This document shows positions 22,996-34,131 of a DNA stretch of 64,000 nt, piece after piece. The stretch covers positions 744,001-808,000 of the forward strand of contig JAHCVI010000004.1 in the NCBI GenBank assembly GCA_019096155.1, written 5' to 3'. Position numbers and translations under genes: made by a program. The stretch's first letter is position 1. Each line of letters opens with the position of its first letter. The notes beneath the pieces were generated by a model, which was not told where the DNA came from, searched no databases, and was given only the letters and a program-made list of their open reading frames with translations. The DNA comes from Staphylotrichum longicolle (taxonomy: Eukaryota; Ascomycota; Sordariomycetes; Sordariales; Chaetomiaceae).

Positions 22996-24448
22996 GAAAA
23001 TTCGATGGGCAAGTGAGCAAGCGGAACGTCCGGCAATGAAGATTTGTACCACATGGAAGCGAGTGAGCAATAATGGAACGTCAACAAGTTCCATGTGTCC
23101 ATCTGTCCATTACCTTCCTACCTCAGACAATACATGTTCTGTACTCCGCTACACCAGCTTCGATTGCACTTCGAGATCCCATACGATGTAAGCAGCATGA
23201 GCTGTTGACCGTTTGGCGAGTTTCTCACAGTGGGCGGGGGTAGCCTGAATCATCCTATTCGGTTGTACTGCGTCGTAGTGCACACGTCCGTTGCATTGTT
23301 GGCTAATCTATCTGTTCCGCGTCTGACGGATCATACCACCCGGGAATAACACATGCGTCCGGTGGAAGTGGGATTCCGCCTGCTGCTGTGAATGACCGTT
23401 CAGGTACCGAACCAATATCACCGATGCTTTTTAGCTCACGGGCCAAAGCTATTGCTGACGTCCTTTCTCAGCAACGCGAGATAAAGGTGGAAGCGAGCCT
23501 AGTACCTTAGTCCTCCTTACTAGTCCCTAACTGCCAGCTTTCTCTTGGTCGGTGCGCTCTCCTTATGTCGAATGTTTGCTGGGTAGAGGAAGGTACATCA
23601 ATGAAGCAGACCAAAAAGGGGGTTTCTTGAAAAGGAATACAATGTTGGTAGGTATCCTTTCGCAAGCCTGACTCGATGCGGCTTGATCCACGCCCCCGGA
23701 ATGTTGATGAGCCATGAAGATGTGTCATTTGCTTGCCTCTGGTCCGCCCCTTGGCGTAAGCTTAAGGTACCCTTTCCCCTCGTTGTCCCGGTCCCGGAAC
23801 TGAATATCCAAAGAAAACCAAATGAGCAACGAGTGGGCTGGGGGCCAAACGTTGGTGGTTTGCGGGGCTGTGTAACGACCCGACCCTAGAGCACGACGAG
23901 ATCCGGCGCTTCCACCACTCCGCCATTTAATATAAAGTGGAGGACGCCGCCGCAACGCTGCAGAGACATGACTCGACCGTGGGCACACTGCACAGACCCG
24001 GCACGCCAGGACCTGCGCCGGGGTGGGGAAAAGAGCTTAGACAGCAATATGTGGGCTCCTTCGAAGATGTTACACAAGGTATTCTAGATGGACTCAAGGT
24101 ACTGGATGGACCTTGGGGCGGAGAAGTCATGGAGACGGCTTGGAGCGAGGTGGCTAAGCAATCGAAACCTACCCTAGCCTCTGGCTCGGCTAAGGTAGCC
24201 GCTCTCGGAACCCGGAATACCCCATGTTCGCGACAACTGGCGCTCGGACTGTCTGCAAACAACGACAAGGGACTGTTGCCGAGCCCGGATGCACCCTGCA
24301 CCTGCCGCTGCCACTGTCGTTGGCTGGCTGTGACGCTCGACGACATGTCTTATATGTGGGTCAGTAACCACCACAACCCCCCGCCACCTTCAGCATGTTT
24401 TGCGCTCTGTCACGGCCGCCCACTTCTGGCGCAACTTCACCGTCTCGA
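22996..24448. other. long stretch with no gene seen
   Basis: Only short open frames without domain character. Confidence 0.4.
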
Positions 24449-24960
24449 CCTGTAGCTTTTGAGCTTGGGGAGGGCGGCATCCAGCTTCATCCTAGTGTCC
24501 AGTCCGTCGACAATATCACGGGCGACATGTACCTCTTCGGCATTGGCCTTGAGCATGACGTGGGGGGGTTCACTGTTCGGATTCTCGTCGGGCAGGGCGG
24601 CACTTGTGGGCACATGAACGGTGAGGGGTGGTTGATGACGATTTTGGGGTTCCTTCTCGACTGGTTGGCAAAATGCAGTTAACTCATAATCTTCGACTGT
24701 AGGTGCCTACCTAGGTAGGCGAACAAGCCCATTTTCACAGGACAACTTCCCCAACCCCCTTTTCAACACGTTATTTGATGCCCCTCCACATGTGAACCAA
24801 AGCAGCGCCCCTTACCCGCAGCAGACTTCATTGCGGCGTAAATGCCGTTCCGGTACCTGTCCACCAGACCCTGCATCGCCTGAGGATTCCCCCATTCCAG
24901 GTCGAGCGTCGTGATGCTCGTAGCCGCCGTAAAACGTCGACATATGTGGAATAGCGTGCC
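24449..24960 (-). pseudogene. degenerate coding relic, unknown family
   Basis: Reading the minus strand from about 24960, the segment ITTLDLEWGNPQAMQGLVDR followed by NGIYAAMKSAA is strongly protein-like and ends at a possible GTAAGG donor. Further on, HVMLKANAEEVHVARDIVDG and RMKLDAALPKLKSY are again protein-like, ending in a stop at 24449. Between and around them no start codon or continuous frame can be built. I take it as the remains of a gene, family not identified. Limits are approximate. Confidence 0.35.
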
Positions 24961-25565
24961 TAGTGGTCTCTTGAGTCTAGACTATGTGGTCTTTCAACCT
25001 CAAACATCGAGAGACCACAGGTAGCGACAGCATTACCTGAGTTTACTCAACCATGCCGCGACTTCGGTCTATCAGATGTTTTGAAGCGGGCTCATTCATA
25101 CTCCAGCGGTCTGCGATAGTTCTTAGCTGCGTACTAACGCTTGAACGCGCATCGATGGGGACATGGTCCTGTAACCTCTTGGATTTCTACATATCATGTT
25201 ATGTTATTTCGACATCCGTGAGCACACCTTGCGTTTGCAACTGATGAAAAGGATCAGGTACACACCGCTTCTGCATAGCCCTCCGCCAGCAGGAACATCA
25301 AACTCTCTTGGCTGTCAGATCAACGTGAGGTGCCCATGCAAGAATCACTGCATAAATACGAATGTCGACCAACCCTAACCCCATTCACTTATACGTGTTC
25401 ATCCCAGCTCGATCCCAGCTCGACCTCAGCTCGGGCTGGCCCGGTGATGTCAACCTCTTGTCACAAATCTCAACACCCGCCCGCATTCGCGTCCAAACCA
25501 CTACAACCACCGCCATCCTCGTTAGTTAAAGTGATCCATTCTATTATAGCAAATAAACAAACAAA
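24961..25565. other. intergenic
   Basis: Upstream of the peroxiredoxin locus. Nothing supported. Confidence 0.4.
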
Positions 25566-26391
25566 ATGCTCCACAGAACCCTCCTACGCCCGCTCACCCG
25601 CCCCGGCACCTCGCCCACCTCCCCCTCGGGATCGGGATCGGGGTCGGGGTCGGGGCCACCTCCCTCCCCTTCTCCACCACCCCTCGCGTTCTCATCAAGC
25701 CGGGCGACCCCCTCCCCGACACGGACGCCCTCATGGAGACCAGGCCGGACACCACGTCAATCTGGCCGAGGAGGCCGACAAGGTGACAAGATGCTGCTGA
25801 TCGGCGTGCCCGCGGCCTTCTCGCCTGCGTGCTCGAGCCAGGTCCCGGGGTACATCCACCACCGCGGGCGGCCGAGTTTGGGGAGATTGGGGTGGTGAGC
25901 GTCAATGATGTCTTTGTGTGAGTTGCTCGCTTTTGTCAATGGATGGATTTTCTTCTCTTTTTTTTTTTTTTTGTTTGGTGGCACTGGGTTGACAGTGTGG
26001 TGGGGTAGGATGAAGGCGTGGGGGAGGCGATGGGTGATGCAGGGGATGAGACAGGCGATTGGGACGACGAGGCGGAAGCGCGGCACCGTAGGGTATGTTT
26101 TTTTCCCCATCCCTATCCTCTGAGAGGGACGGGCGTATGGGGTTAAGGGGGTAAGGGAAGCTGCTGACTCGCTGGGAATGTGTAGTTTGCTTCTTTGCCG
26201 ACCCGACCGGCAGGTTCACCAAGATGCTGGACATGGAGTTTGACGGATCGGCCCTCTTTGGCGGGAAGCGGTCTAAGCGGTACGCCATCATTGTCGAGCA
26301 AGGCAAGGTCAAGTCGATTGCCGTTGAGCCCGACAACACAGGCGTCAACGCCACGCTCGCGGAGAAGGTGCTTGGGCCAGTTCGGAAGTAG
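25566..26391 (+). pseudogene. peroxiredoxin (PRX5/AhpC-TSA type), frameshifted
   Basis: Segments of a mitochondrial PRX5-like peroxiredoxin are present in order. First is a basic N-terminus (MLHRTLLRPLTRP), then VLIKPGDPLPDTDAL, MLLIGVPAAFSPACS (peroxidatic Cys) and VSVNDVFV. An intron at 25918-26008 contains a poly-T run. The gene continues with a second exon from 26009, a probable second intron, and a final exon with RFTKMLDMEFDGSALFGGKR and VKSIAVEPD. Five one-base losses break the frame, near 25655, 25756, 25787, 25865 and 26024, each at a short homopolymer. The good conservation between them suggests very recent decay or base-calling errors. If intact it would reduce peroxides. Confidence 0.75.
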
Positions 26392-27767
26392 AGCTTTTGG
26401 GATGCCTGCCTACAGGTACGTTTGAAAAGTAACAACTAAGAGAACCGGTTCTCCATGGAGCTTTGGGTTCAAGCCTTTGCACAGAAGCTCGTTCCTACAT
26501 GACGACCATGTCAAGGAGAACCAAGGCGGCTGAAGAGGACGACAAAACTTTGGGTGCAGGAAAGGCTGGGTGCAAAAAGACGGACAAACAGAAGCAAGCA
26601 AATACAAAATGCTTTTCGCAGGAACGGGTGTGGGATTGCAGCGTTGTTGCGAGGAGGGGCAGCATCTCGCGTCAAACGAAGCAAACAAAAAGCAGACGCC
26701 TGTATTAGGATGGTATTGCGTACCAGGTAGTTGTCGGCTATTTCAGGGCTGCAACACGGGGGCTTTTGGCGGCCGTTTTGAGTTCATGAATACCTTACTC
26801 TCTTCTTCTGCTGCCATGGTCGCTCATCCCACAGCCACTCTGCGGCTGCCCTTGTGCTCCGACCCACGACTCGGCTTCCAGTGATTTGTTCTCACAAAGT
26901 TGTCGCGACCGGGCCTGTTTCAACAAGCCGGGACGATGAGCTTTGGGTCGTCGGTTGCCCCCGGGCCCTGTCTCCAATTGCTCAAACGGACTGGCATTTC
27001 GGTCTGAGGCAGGAGCCACGGTACTGAGCAAGCCACAAACGCAATCTGGACCAGCAAGTGTGGACATCATGGGGTGACATGCAGCGACGGGACTGCCGGC
27101 CAGCCCGCCAAACTGTACTGCGCTGAAGGGGGTGCTTCAGCTGCGCGTTCATGTTCACAGTGAAAGTCTCGGAAGGCTGCGCTTTAGAGAGGCTCATCAT
27201 GGCTGAAAACGCAATGCGGGAGACACCTGTTTGGAACAAACGGCAGCAGTGGAGAAGTGCACAGTACCTACCGAGTGCTTAGCGTGAGTTGAAGGAATTG
27301 GAGTTCAGGCTACGGTGTTGCTGTGTTTGCAGTGACTGTGGTTGTCAGTCATCCGTCAACGCAGTCACCACCCTCCATCGATGCATATTCAGCCACGTCA
27401 CTCCCCGGAGAGAACTGCAAGCTGCCGAGTTGCCAAGTGCCGCGGGGCAGCTGCCCTGCTGAAGCAATCACAAACAGTTGTGACCAATCCTCGTTTGTGG
27501 CGCTGTCTCGCTCTTCGCGCCTTCCCAATGTGCAACCAAGGCTTTTCTTTTTTTCAAATTGCTGCCTGATTCGGCTTCTTGACGCACAACTCCTCTTTTC
27601 ATTTCTCATCCTCACCACACCCGTGTCTTGAGCAAATCTTCGATTGAAGAATCCGCGCATCTTCCAACCCATCGACAACTATCCGAACGGTCGCGCTGTC
27701 GCCGTGCTGGTCGCTGTTTTCTTCAGAAATCGATATTGCTGATTACTGGACACTGCCACTCCTCACA
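26392..27767. other. long intergenic stretch
   Basis: Includes the presumed promoter of the F-box-like gene. No gene or repeat seen. Confidence 0.4.
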
Positions 27768-28613
27768 ATGAACTCCACCATCACGACCGCGGCGGCTCTT
27801 GGAGTTGGACCGGGCACAACACCGGCCGGGGCGACTGAGACAAGGGATTCCGACAAGCCCACCGCCTTCTTCCCATTCCTGAAACTGCCTTTCGAGATCC
27901 GAACCATGATCTACCGCATGTTGCTGGTATCGAGACGACGCATCCATCTCGATTGCTTCCTGCCTGAGGACACAGGGTGCAGCCACCGCCTGGGCCTCTA
28001 CACACAAGTTCTCCGCGTTTGCCGCCAGATCAGCGCCGAGGCTCTTGATGTTCTCTACGGCGAGAACAACTTCGTCTCCATCGTGTACGACAGTACAGAG
28101 CCTGTCATCAGCGAGCACTTCTTATCGTCGAATCTGCGACGGCTTCGGATCCTCACTTTCGTCCACCCGTGCATCCCACACAACGTCAATGTCGACTATG
28201 CACACGACTACGGCAGCGACTTGAGCGACGTGTCGACTGGGAGCTGGGACAGCGACTCGAGCAGCAGCGGTCACGAGCGCTTTATCGCGCCTCCACCGAT
28301 CACTTGTCTCCCGCATCACCTGGTTTCGATCCTCGGAAATCTGACCCGCCTGACGCTGACACTCACCGTCAACTGCTGCCACTGTCCTGTGCACCTTACC
28401 GAATCAATCATTTCCAACGACGAGGGGCTCCGGGAGTACAATTCTCTGAAAATCGAGAACCGGCTCAGCATCTACGAACAGTATCTTTCCCCAACGGTCA
28501 AGGTGCATCGTCGCGTGTGGTGTTCGGACCATGGCTGCCGCTGTGCCCTCAAAAACAAGAGCTGTCGGAGAATCCAGAGCTACGTCAAGAGCCTGTGGTT
28601 GAAGGACTCGTGA
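27768..28613 (+). CDS. F-box-like / 2EXR-type fungal protein
   Basis: Single exon, 281 residues, ATG at 27768. After a disordered start, FLKLPFEIRTMIYRMLL matches the F-box-like motif common in large fungal families. It is followed by the usual TQVLRVCRQISAEALDVLYGENNF. The middle is Ser/Asp-rich; a Cys/His cluster (CCHCPVH; CSDHGCRCALKNKSC) near the C-terminus might bind metal. Function unknown; members are often proposed to recruit substrates to ubiquitin ligases. Confidence 0.75.
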   Translation: MNSTITTAAALGVGPGTTPAGATETRDSDKPTAFFPFLKLPFEIRTMIYRMLLVSRRRIHLDCFLPEDTGCSHRLGLYTQVLRVCRQISAEALDVLYGENNFVSIVYDSTEPVISEHFLSSNLRRLRILTFVHPCIPHNVNVDYAHDYGSDLSDVSTGSWDSDSSSSGHERFIAPPPITCLPHHLVSILGNLTRLTLTLTVNCCHCPVHLTESIISNDEGLREYNSLKIENRLSIYEQYLSPTVKVHRRVWCSDHGCRCALKNKSCRRIQSYVKSLWLKDS

Positions 28614-30222
28614 TTTGCCCGGGGCAGCAAGATTCGGGGTTTGAGCCTGGTCGGACCCTATGGGTTATTCATTCCCCACGGATTTCCATCTTTGTTTTGT
28701 TTGCGGTTTGGCCGTGGGCCTGCTATCTTCTCTTGACAGGGGTTTGGGGTTGCTGGTCTTGCGGGGATTGTCTCGGGGGAAGGAACCAAGAGAAATGGAA
28801 GGGTTGGCGAAGGAATCAAGGAACACGGAAAAGGCGGCGAAGCCGAGAATGACGAAGAGATATTGATACCTAATTGACTGGCCACCTTGGCCATCAGGTT
28901 ACGCTTTGCATCCAATTGTCGTAAGTTTAAGTGACTCCTCACAATTGCATTTCATCAGAGTCAACTACCGCCCACAGCACTGTCTTCGCAATCCAGCCTC
29001 CTAGTGAGGATTAATGTGACTGAGGAAAGTAGAGAGACATGTAAGGTTCCAGAATAGGTGCTGTGATGATATTGGGCGAGCAAGTTGACAGTGTTTTTTT
29101 CCATTTCTTTTTTCCTGTTCGGGGAGCTGGCTCGATTGATGAACTCTGATGACATGACCAAGTTGAGCAGTGCATGAAATGTGACAGTGCACAGCCTTTG
29201 CCGCGCGCTTGGCTTCCATGTTTGTTGCTTGGCGCGCTTATGGCCCGGCATGACCGGACAAAAATCCCAATCTCAGACTTCGGTGTGGGTGCCCAAAATA
29301 CACAAGGAACGCGAAAAATAACTCGCCGGCCGAGGAGCCCTGCCGCCCTCAACACAGTAAAACTTTTGCAGAGGGCTCAGCGACCAGGGGATAACACAAG
29401 ACGTCGAAATAAGCTCGTCGTGTTGGTGGATAACCAACAAGGGGACCTCAACCCACCGTTTCGCTACCCGCTGTTGATGTTGGTTGAGCTCGCAATGCGA
29501 AATGGAGTTTGACAGGTGGGCCATGACTAAACGCCACCTTTCCTGAAAAGGGACGTTTGACGAAGGGTCTCGGCCTGGGGCCCTGAATCAGGGCCTGGAG
29601 AAGTGGGGACAGGTTTTAGACACGCAGACACGGTGACGCACTCAGGGTTCAGTTCATCTGATGTCTCAATTCGACACGGGCAACAACAATTGTTGAAGCT
29701 GTCAAGCACCGGAACTGGAGACGAGAGCGACAATTTCTCGTTTGCTGTGGCGCAGCCTTCCTTTTGAGAGTCTCGCCAGCAGCAGCAAGCTGAGCAGTGG
29801 CTTCAGTTGCCACGGGACACCATCGACCCGCTAGCGGGTTTTGGGCACAGCGTGAAGCCACTTCCAAGGCCCTTAATTTCAGCTCGCTCGTTGGGGGCTG
29901 TGGCTCGCCGCCTGCCGCCCAATGACACCCCCCGGCACAGCCAGTCCATGATGGTCCCCCCGCAGGCCAAGCCCCGGTTGCATCCGTTCAGCGAGAAAAC
30001 GGCATGGAAGATGCAATTCGCTCTCCAGGATCTTGGGCCGCCCGATCCTGGGCAGCCGTATAAACCATGCAGCTGCCCCGGCGATCGACATTGATCTGCC
30101 TCTCATCTCCCGCCTCCACCCGCCGTTGCTGATTGTGTTTGTTCCTTTTTTTCTTTTCCCCTTTCATCCTTCCTCTTTGCTTCCGACCTGCGCAGCCGCC
30201 TGGGACGCCGGCCGACGACAAA
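28614..30222. other. long intergenic stretch
   Basis: Contains the promoter of the aspartyl protease. No other gene supported. Confidence 0.4.
30059..30064 (+). promoter_or_regulatory. possible TATA box of the aspartyl protease gene
   Basis: TATAAA, 159 bp before the ATG at 30223. Confidence 0.35.
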
Positions 30223-31771
30223 ATGCTACCCCTCTTCCTCGCGGCGTCATTATTAGCGCCCGCGGTCGCTGCCGCTTCCGAGTCTCGCCCCATCATTGCC
30301 CGCGGCGACGGCATCATCCGCGCGCCCGTAGACGCCATCGCCGGGCCCGCTCCGAAACTAGAGGTGCGACAGAACGGAGTAGAGGTGGCCAACCAGAAAG
30401 CCGGGACGAGATATGCCGTTACCCTCGAGGTCGGAACCCCAGGGCAGAAACAGACCCTGATCCTCGACACCGGGTCGCCGGACACCTGGGTCAACCCCGC
30501 GTGCGCGACCGCCAATGTGCCTGACGACTGCCGGTCCTTCCCGCACTTCGAGCCCAGCAAGAGCAGCTCTCTCAATGCGACCAACGTCAACGATGTCCTC
30601 GTCTACGGCATCGGCAATGCGACCGTGCGCTACGTCCGCGAGACGGTGAAGATAGGATGTACGTCTGCAGCGCGAAACTCTCGTCCGTCTGATCCTTGGC
30701 CTGACCTCTAACCCTCCCTCCCCTTTGGCAGCTGCCACCATCAAGAACCAAATCATCGGCATCGCCACCGAATCCCACAAGATCCCACTCGGCATCCTCG
30801 GCATGTCCCCGCCCGTCAACGGCAGGCCCGACTACCCGTACGTGCTCGACACTATGGTCTCCCAGGGCCTCATCAAGAGCCGTGCCTTCTCCCTCGACCT
30901 GCGCGGCGTCGACAACCCCAACGGCGCCCTCATCTTCGGTGGCATCGACACGGGCAAATACATCGGCGACCTGCACAAGCTCTCCATGCTCTCCCAGCGC
31001 CAGTCCCCCGGCGGCGCCGACCGTTACTACGTGACCATGACCGGTGTCGGTGTGACCCTGCCCGACGGCACCATGGCGCAGTCGGAGCCCCTCACCGTCC
31101 CCGTCTTCCTCGACTCGGGCGCCACCTTCTCCCACCTACCCACGCCCATCTACCAGGCCTTTGCCAACTCGTTCGGCAACGCCCAGTTCGACCCGGACTC
31201 GGGCTACTACTACGTCGACTGCGACGTGACCGAGCTCGCGGGCTCCATCGACTTTTACTTTGGCAACAAGACCATCCGCGTCCCGCTCAACGACTTCATC
31301 TGGGAGGTCCAGGGGTTCTGCATCTTGGGCGTCCTCCCCAACGACGACGAGCCCACCCTCGGCGACACCTTCCTGCGCGCCGCCTACGTCGTCTTCGACC
31401 AGGACAACCGTGAGATCCACATCGCCCAGGCCGCCAACTGCGGGACCAACCTGGTCGCGATCGGGTCCGGCACCGCCGCCGTGCCCAGCTCCACGGGCAA
31501 GTGCACCGAGCTGCCCACGCCGACGGGCAAGGGCGAGGGCCTGGACGTGACGGCCACGCGGGCGCCGTCGAACACCTTCACGGGAGCCGCGCCCACGGTG
31601 GCGCTGGGGCCGGGGCCGGCGGTGTCCAAGGCGGGTGGGGAGACGACGGGGGCCACGCCGCAGCCGACGGCGGGGACTGGATCAAAAAATGCGGCGGGGA
31701 GGGGGAGGGAGGTGGGGGCTGGGGCGGCGGCGGTGGTGGGGTTGGTGAATGCGCTGGCTTGGGCGCTCTAA
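30223..31771 (+). CDS. GPI-anchored-type aspartyl protease (yapsin-like)
   Basis: Two exons, 30223-30658 and 30732-31771, about 491 residues. Signal peptide MLPLFLAASLLAPAVAA. The catalytic motifs of an A1 pepsin-fold protease are both present: DTGSPDTWV and FLDSGATFSHLP. The enzyme lobe is followed by a Ser/Thr/Gly/Pro-rich stalk. The protein ends in a small-residue then hydrophobic tail (AGAAAVVGLVNALAWAL) typical of a GPI-attachment signal. Likely located at the plasma membrane or wall, cleaving secreted or surface proteins. It converges on the Thr-rich gene downstream. Confidence 0.9.
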
Positions 31772-32165
31772 CGGGGCGAGGTAGCGGTTGATTTTGCATT
31801 CTTGATACCTGTTTGAGCGTTTGAGCGAGGCTGTGGTCACAGCGGGTCGGGCACGTGTGTTATGTGTTGAATGTGATGTTCGGGAAGGAAGGTTGACCTT
31901 GGGTTTGCATGGCAGGCGTTTTTGGTTGGTCACTTGTTCCATTTACATAGAAGTCTTCCATGTGTCCACGTTAACGAGGTCGACAAGTCCAGGTTTTGGC
32001 CCTTGAGGTGACCGAGAGACGAGGGAGCAATACATGGGTGGGGTGAGGATCGCACTTTCAAACGCCGCTACTGAGGCAAAGTAATCTTTGTGCTCGGTAA
32101 TTCTCTGACAAAGAAGAGGCTCGACTTGAAGAGAATTACCAACTCCAACCCAACCTTGCTACGAC
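31772..32165. other. intergenic, convergent 3' ends
   Basis: No gene seen. Confidence 0.4.
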
Positions 32166-33559
32166 TTAGCTAGTACCCGGCTTCATCAGCACGCAGTCTG
32201 GCGCGACATCCAGCCCCATCCCGCTCGAGATGTACAGCTTGTTGCCGCAAGAGAGCATCCTCTTCCTCTCCTTTCCAGCGGTCATGCTGGCGACGTTGGT
32301 CGTCGACCCGATGCAGGCCTTGACCCTGTCCATGGTGCCAGCCGCAATGCCGGCCTCGACCTCAGCCCTGGACTTGAGGAATACCTGGACAGTATCGGCG
32401 GTGGAGGTTGTCTCGTAGTACGGAACTGAGTCCTTCTGGGACGCCGCGGCAAACTCGAGGTAGCCGTTGTTGTCCAGCATCCAGGTCGACGAATCCGCAG
32501 TTGGCCCCGTGGGGTTCTGCGTCCAGAAAGTATCAAAGGTGATGAAGTTGACGCCCCTGTTCATCCAGCGTGCGGTGGTGTCGGGGAAGGTCTGAACAAG
32601 CCGGAAGCTGGTGCCCACGGCATGGCAGGCGATTGGGACGACATAAGTCGGGGTGGAGGTTGCCGAGACGGTCGTGGTGGCGGAGACGGTGACGGTCGTG
32701 GTGCCGGTGGCAATGTCCGTGACGGCAATGGTGTCGATCTCGGTGGCCAGCGCAGTCGCGGTCACGAAGACAGTCTCGGTCAGGGTGGCGGAGACAGTGC
32801 CGACAGTGGTTGTGACTGCCTCGCCAGCGGTGACCGTGACGGTTTCGGGGGCGCCGGGGACGGTGATGGTGGTGGTCTCAAACCCGGCGCAATCGCAAGC
32901 CTTGGTGTACTGGTTCCAGTCGGCGCACACCTCCGTGGCATACCCGGGCAAGGCGTCGGGCGTTGCCAACACTGTCAAGCGAGCCTTGAGCGTCGGGGCA
33001 GGCTGATAGCTGAAGTCCGTGGTTGTGATGGTGGTGTCGGCGAGCTTGACGTCGGTCGTAGTCACGACGATAGTGGCGGTTTCACTGACCATCTTAGTCT
33101 GGCTGTCTGTGATGGTCGTCGTCTCGGTGACCAGCAGTGTCTCGGTGGCAGCGGTCGCGGTGACGCCCTCGGTAAACAGGGCAGTCGCCACAGCCGTTTC
33201 GACGGCAGTGACTGTCTTGGTAACGGGACTATGGTCCGGCGTGAGCGTCATGTGTTTTCTCTTGGGTGTATGTGGACTATTTACCTCCCGGGCTCCGTCA
33301 CGGTGATGACCAGCTTTGCGCCACAGTCATCAAGGCCACCTTGCCCCGCGGAAACGATAGCTGTGAACGGAAATGTGTGAGCTTGGTGGCTCTTCTTGGC
33401 CTCTCCCGATCCAAGTATGCGATATCACCAGCCGTGTGAGTTCGGATTTTCGGCTCCTCTATCCGTACCTTTCAAGCACTTATTTCCGCGACAGCACACA
33501 GCCGTAGCCCCCTGCAGCAGGACAACACCCGCCAAGGCAACAAACCCCAGATTCTTCAT
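32166..33559 (-). CDS. secreted threonine-rich protein
   Basis: Three exons: 33559-33469, 33360-33285, 33228-32166, about 409 residues. The signal peptide (MKNLGFVALAGVVLLQGATA) is on the first exon. The 56-bp second intron was chosen because it joins VTEP to SPVTKTVT in frame. Residues 55-250 are dominated by Thr/Val repeats (TTVTVSATTTVSA), a stalk likely to be O-mannosylated. A short Cys motif (CADWNQYTKACDCAGF) and a C-terminal 140-residue globular-looking part follow. It resembles fungal wall-associated proteins. No catalytic motif seen. Confidence 0.75.
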
Positions 33560-34131
33560 GGTTTGAAAGAGTGGCAAAAGTAAAGAGTGACAAAAGTGGG
33601 AGCGCTGAACGAATGACAGGCGAATTCAAGCCTTCAGTGACCTGAAGGTGAACTTTGTTTGGGCTGATGAGGGAACAAACGAGGGGACGGTACGTTGACT
33701 CAATGGTCCCTTTTATTGCGCAGACGAGTATTGACCTCAATAATAAGTCTCCATGGTCTCGGCGTTGACTCGTGTCAGGAATACCGGAATAAGTTCACTA
33801 GTGTGGTCGTTGGGTCACTAGTTCCCGTTCAGCTGCGGTCAGGCGGGCCAAGCTGTGACTATTGGGTGGAGCTTTGGAGTTGTTTGACAAATCTGCGGCT
33901 CTCAGCTCTGTCCATCATGAGACACCCAGTGGAATGACCAGATGCTCCTTGGGCTGCAGTTACCTAACCTCAATTCCATCATTCCCCATTTGGTTTGCCC
34001 GACGAGTTGGCCAAGAATATGGTAGCTCGGAAGCAAAGTTGGCCGCAGTCCGGGGGACTCGACCTTTTCCGAGACGATCCGAGGCGATCCTGGCACCCTG
34101 GCCTCAGCTCTCCTCATTCGCAACAGGTATT
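33560..34131. other. intergenic
   Basis: Upstream of the Thr-rich gene and downstream of the TPR-subtilase gene. Nothing else seen. Confidence 0.4.

Noticed and set aside
25961..25976. Poly-T run as a possible retroposon tail
   Set aside because: It lies within the first peroxiredoxin intron as a pyrimidine tract; no element ends or target duplications seen.
32622..33380. Long plus-strand open frame, Gly/Asp-rich
   Set aside because: It is the antisense of Thr/Val codon repeats of the secreted protein.
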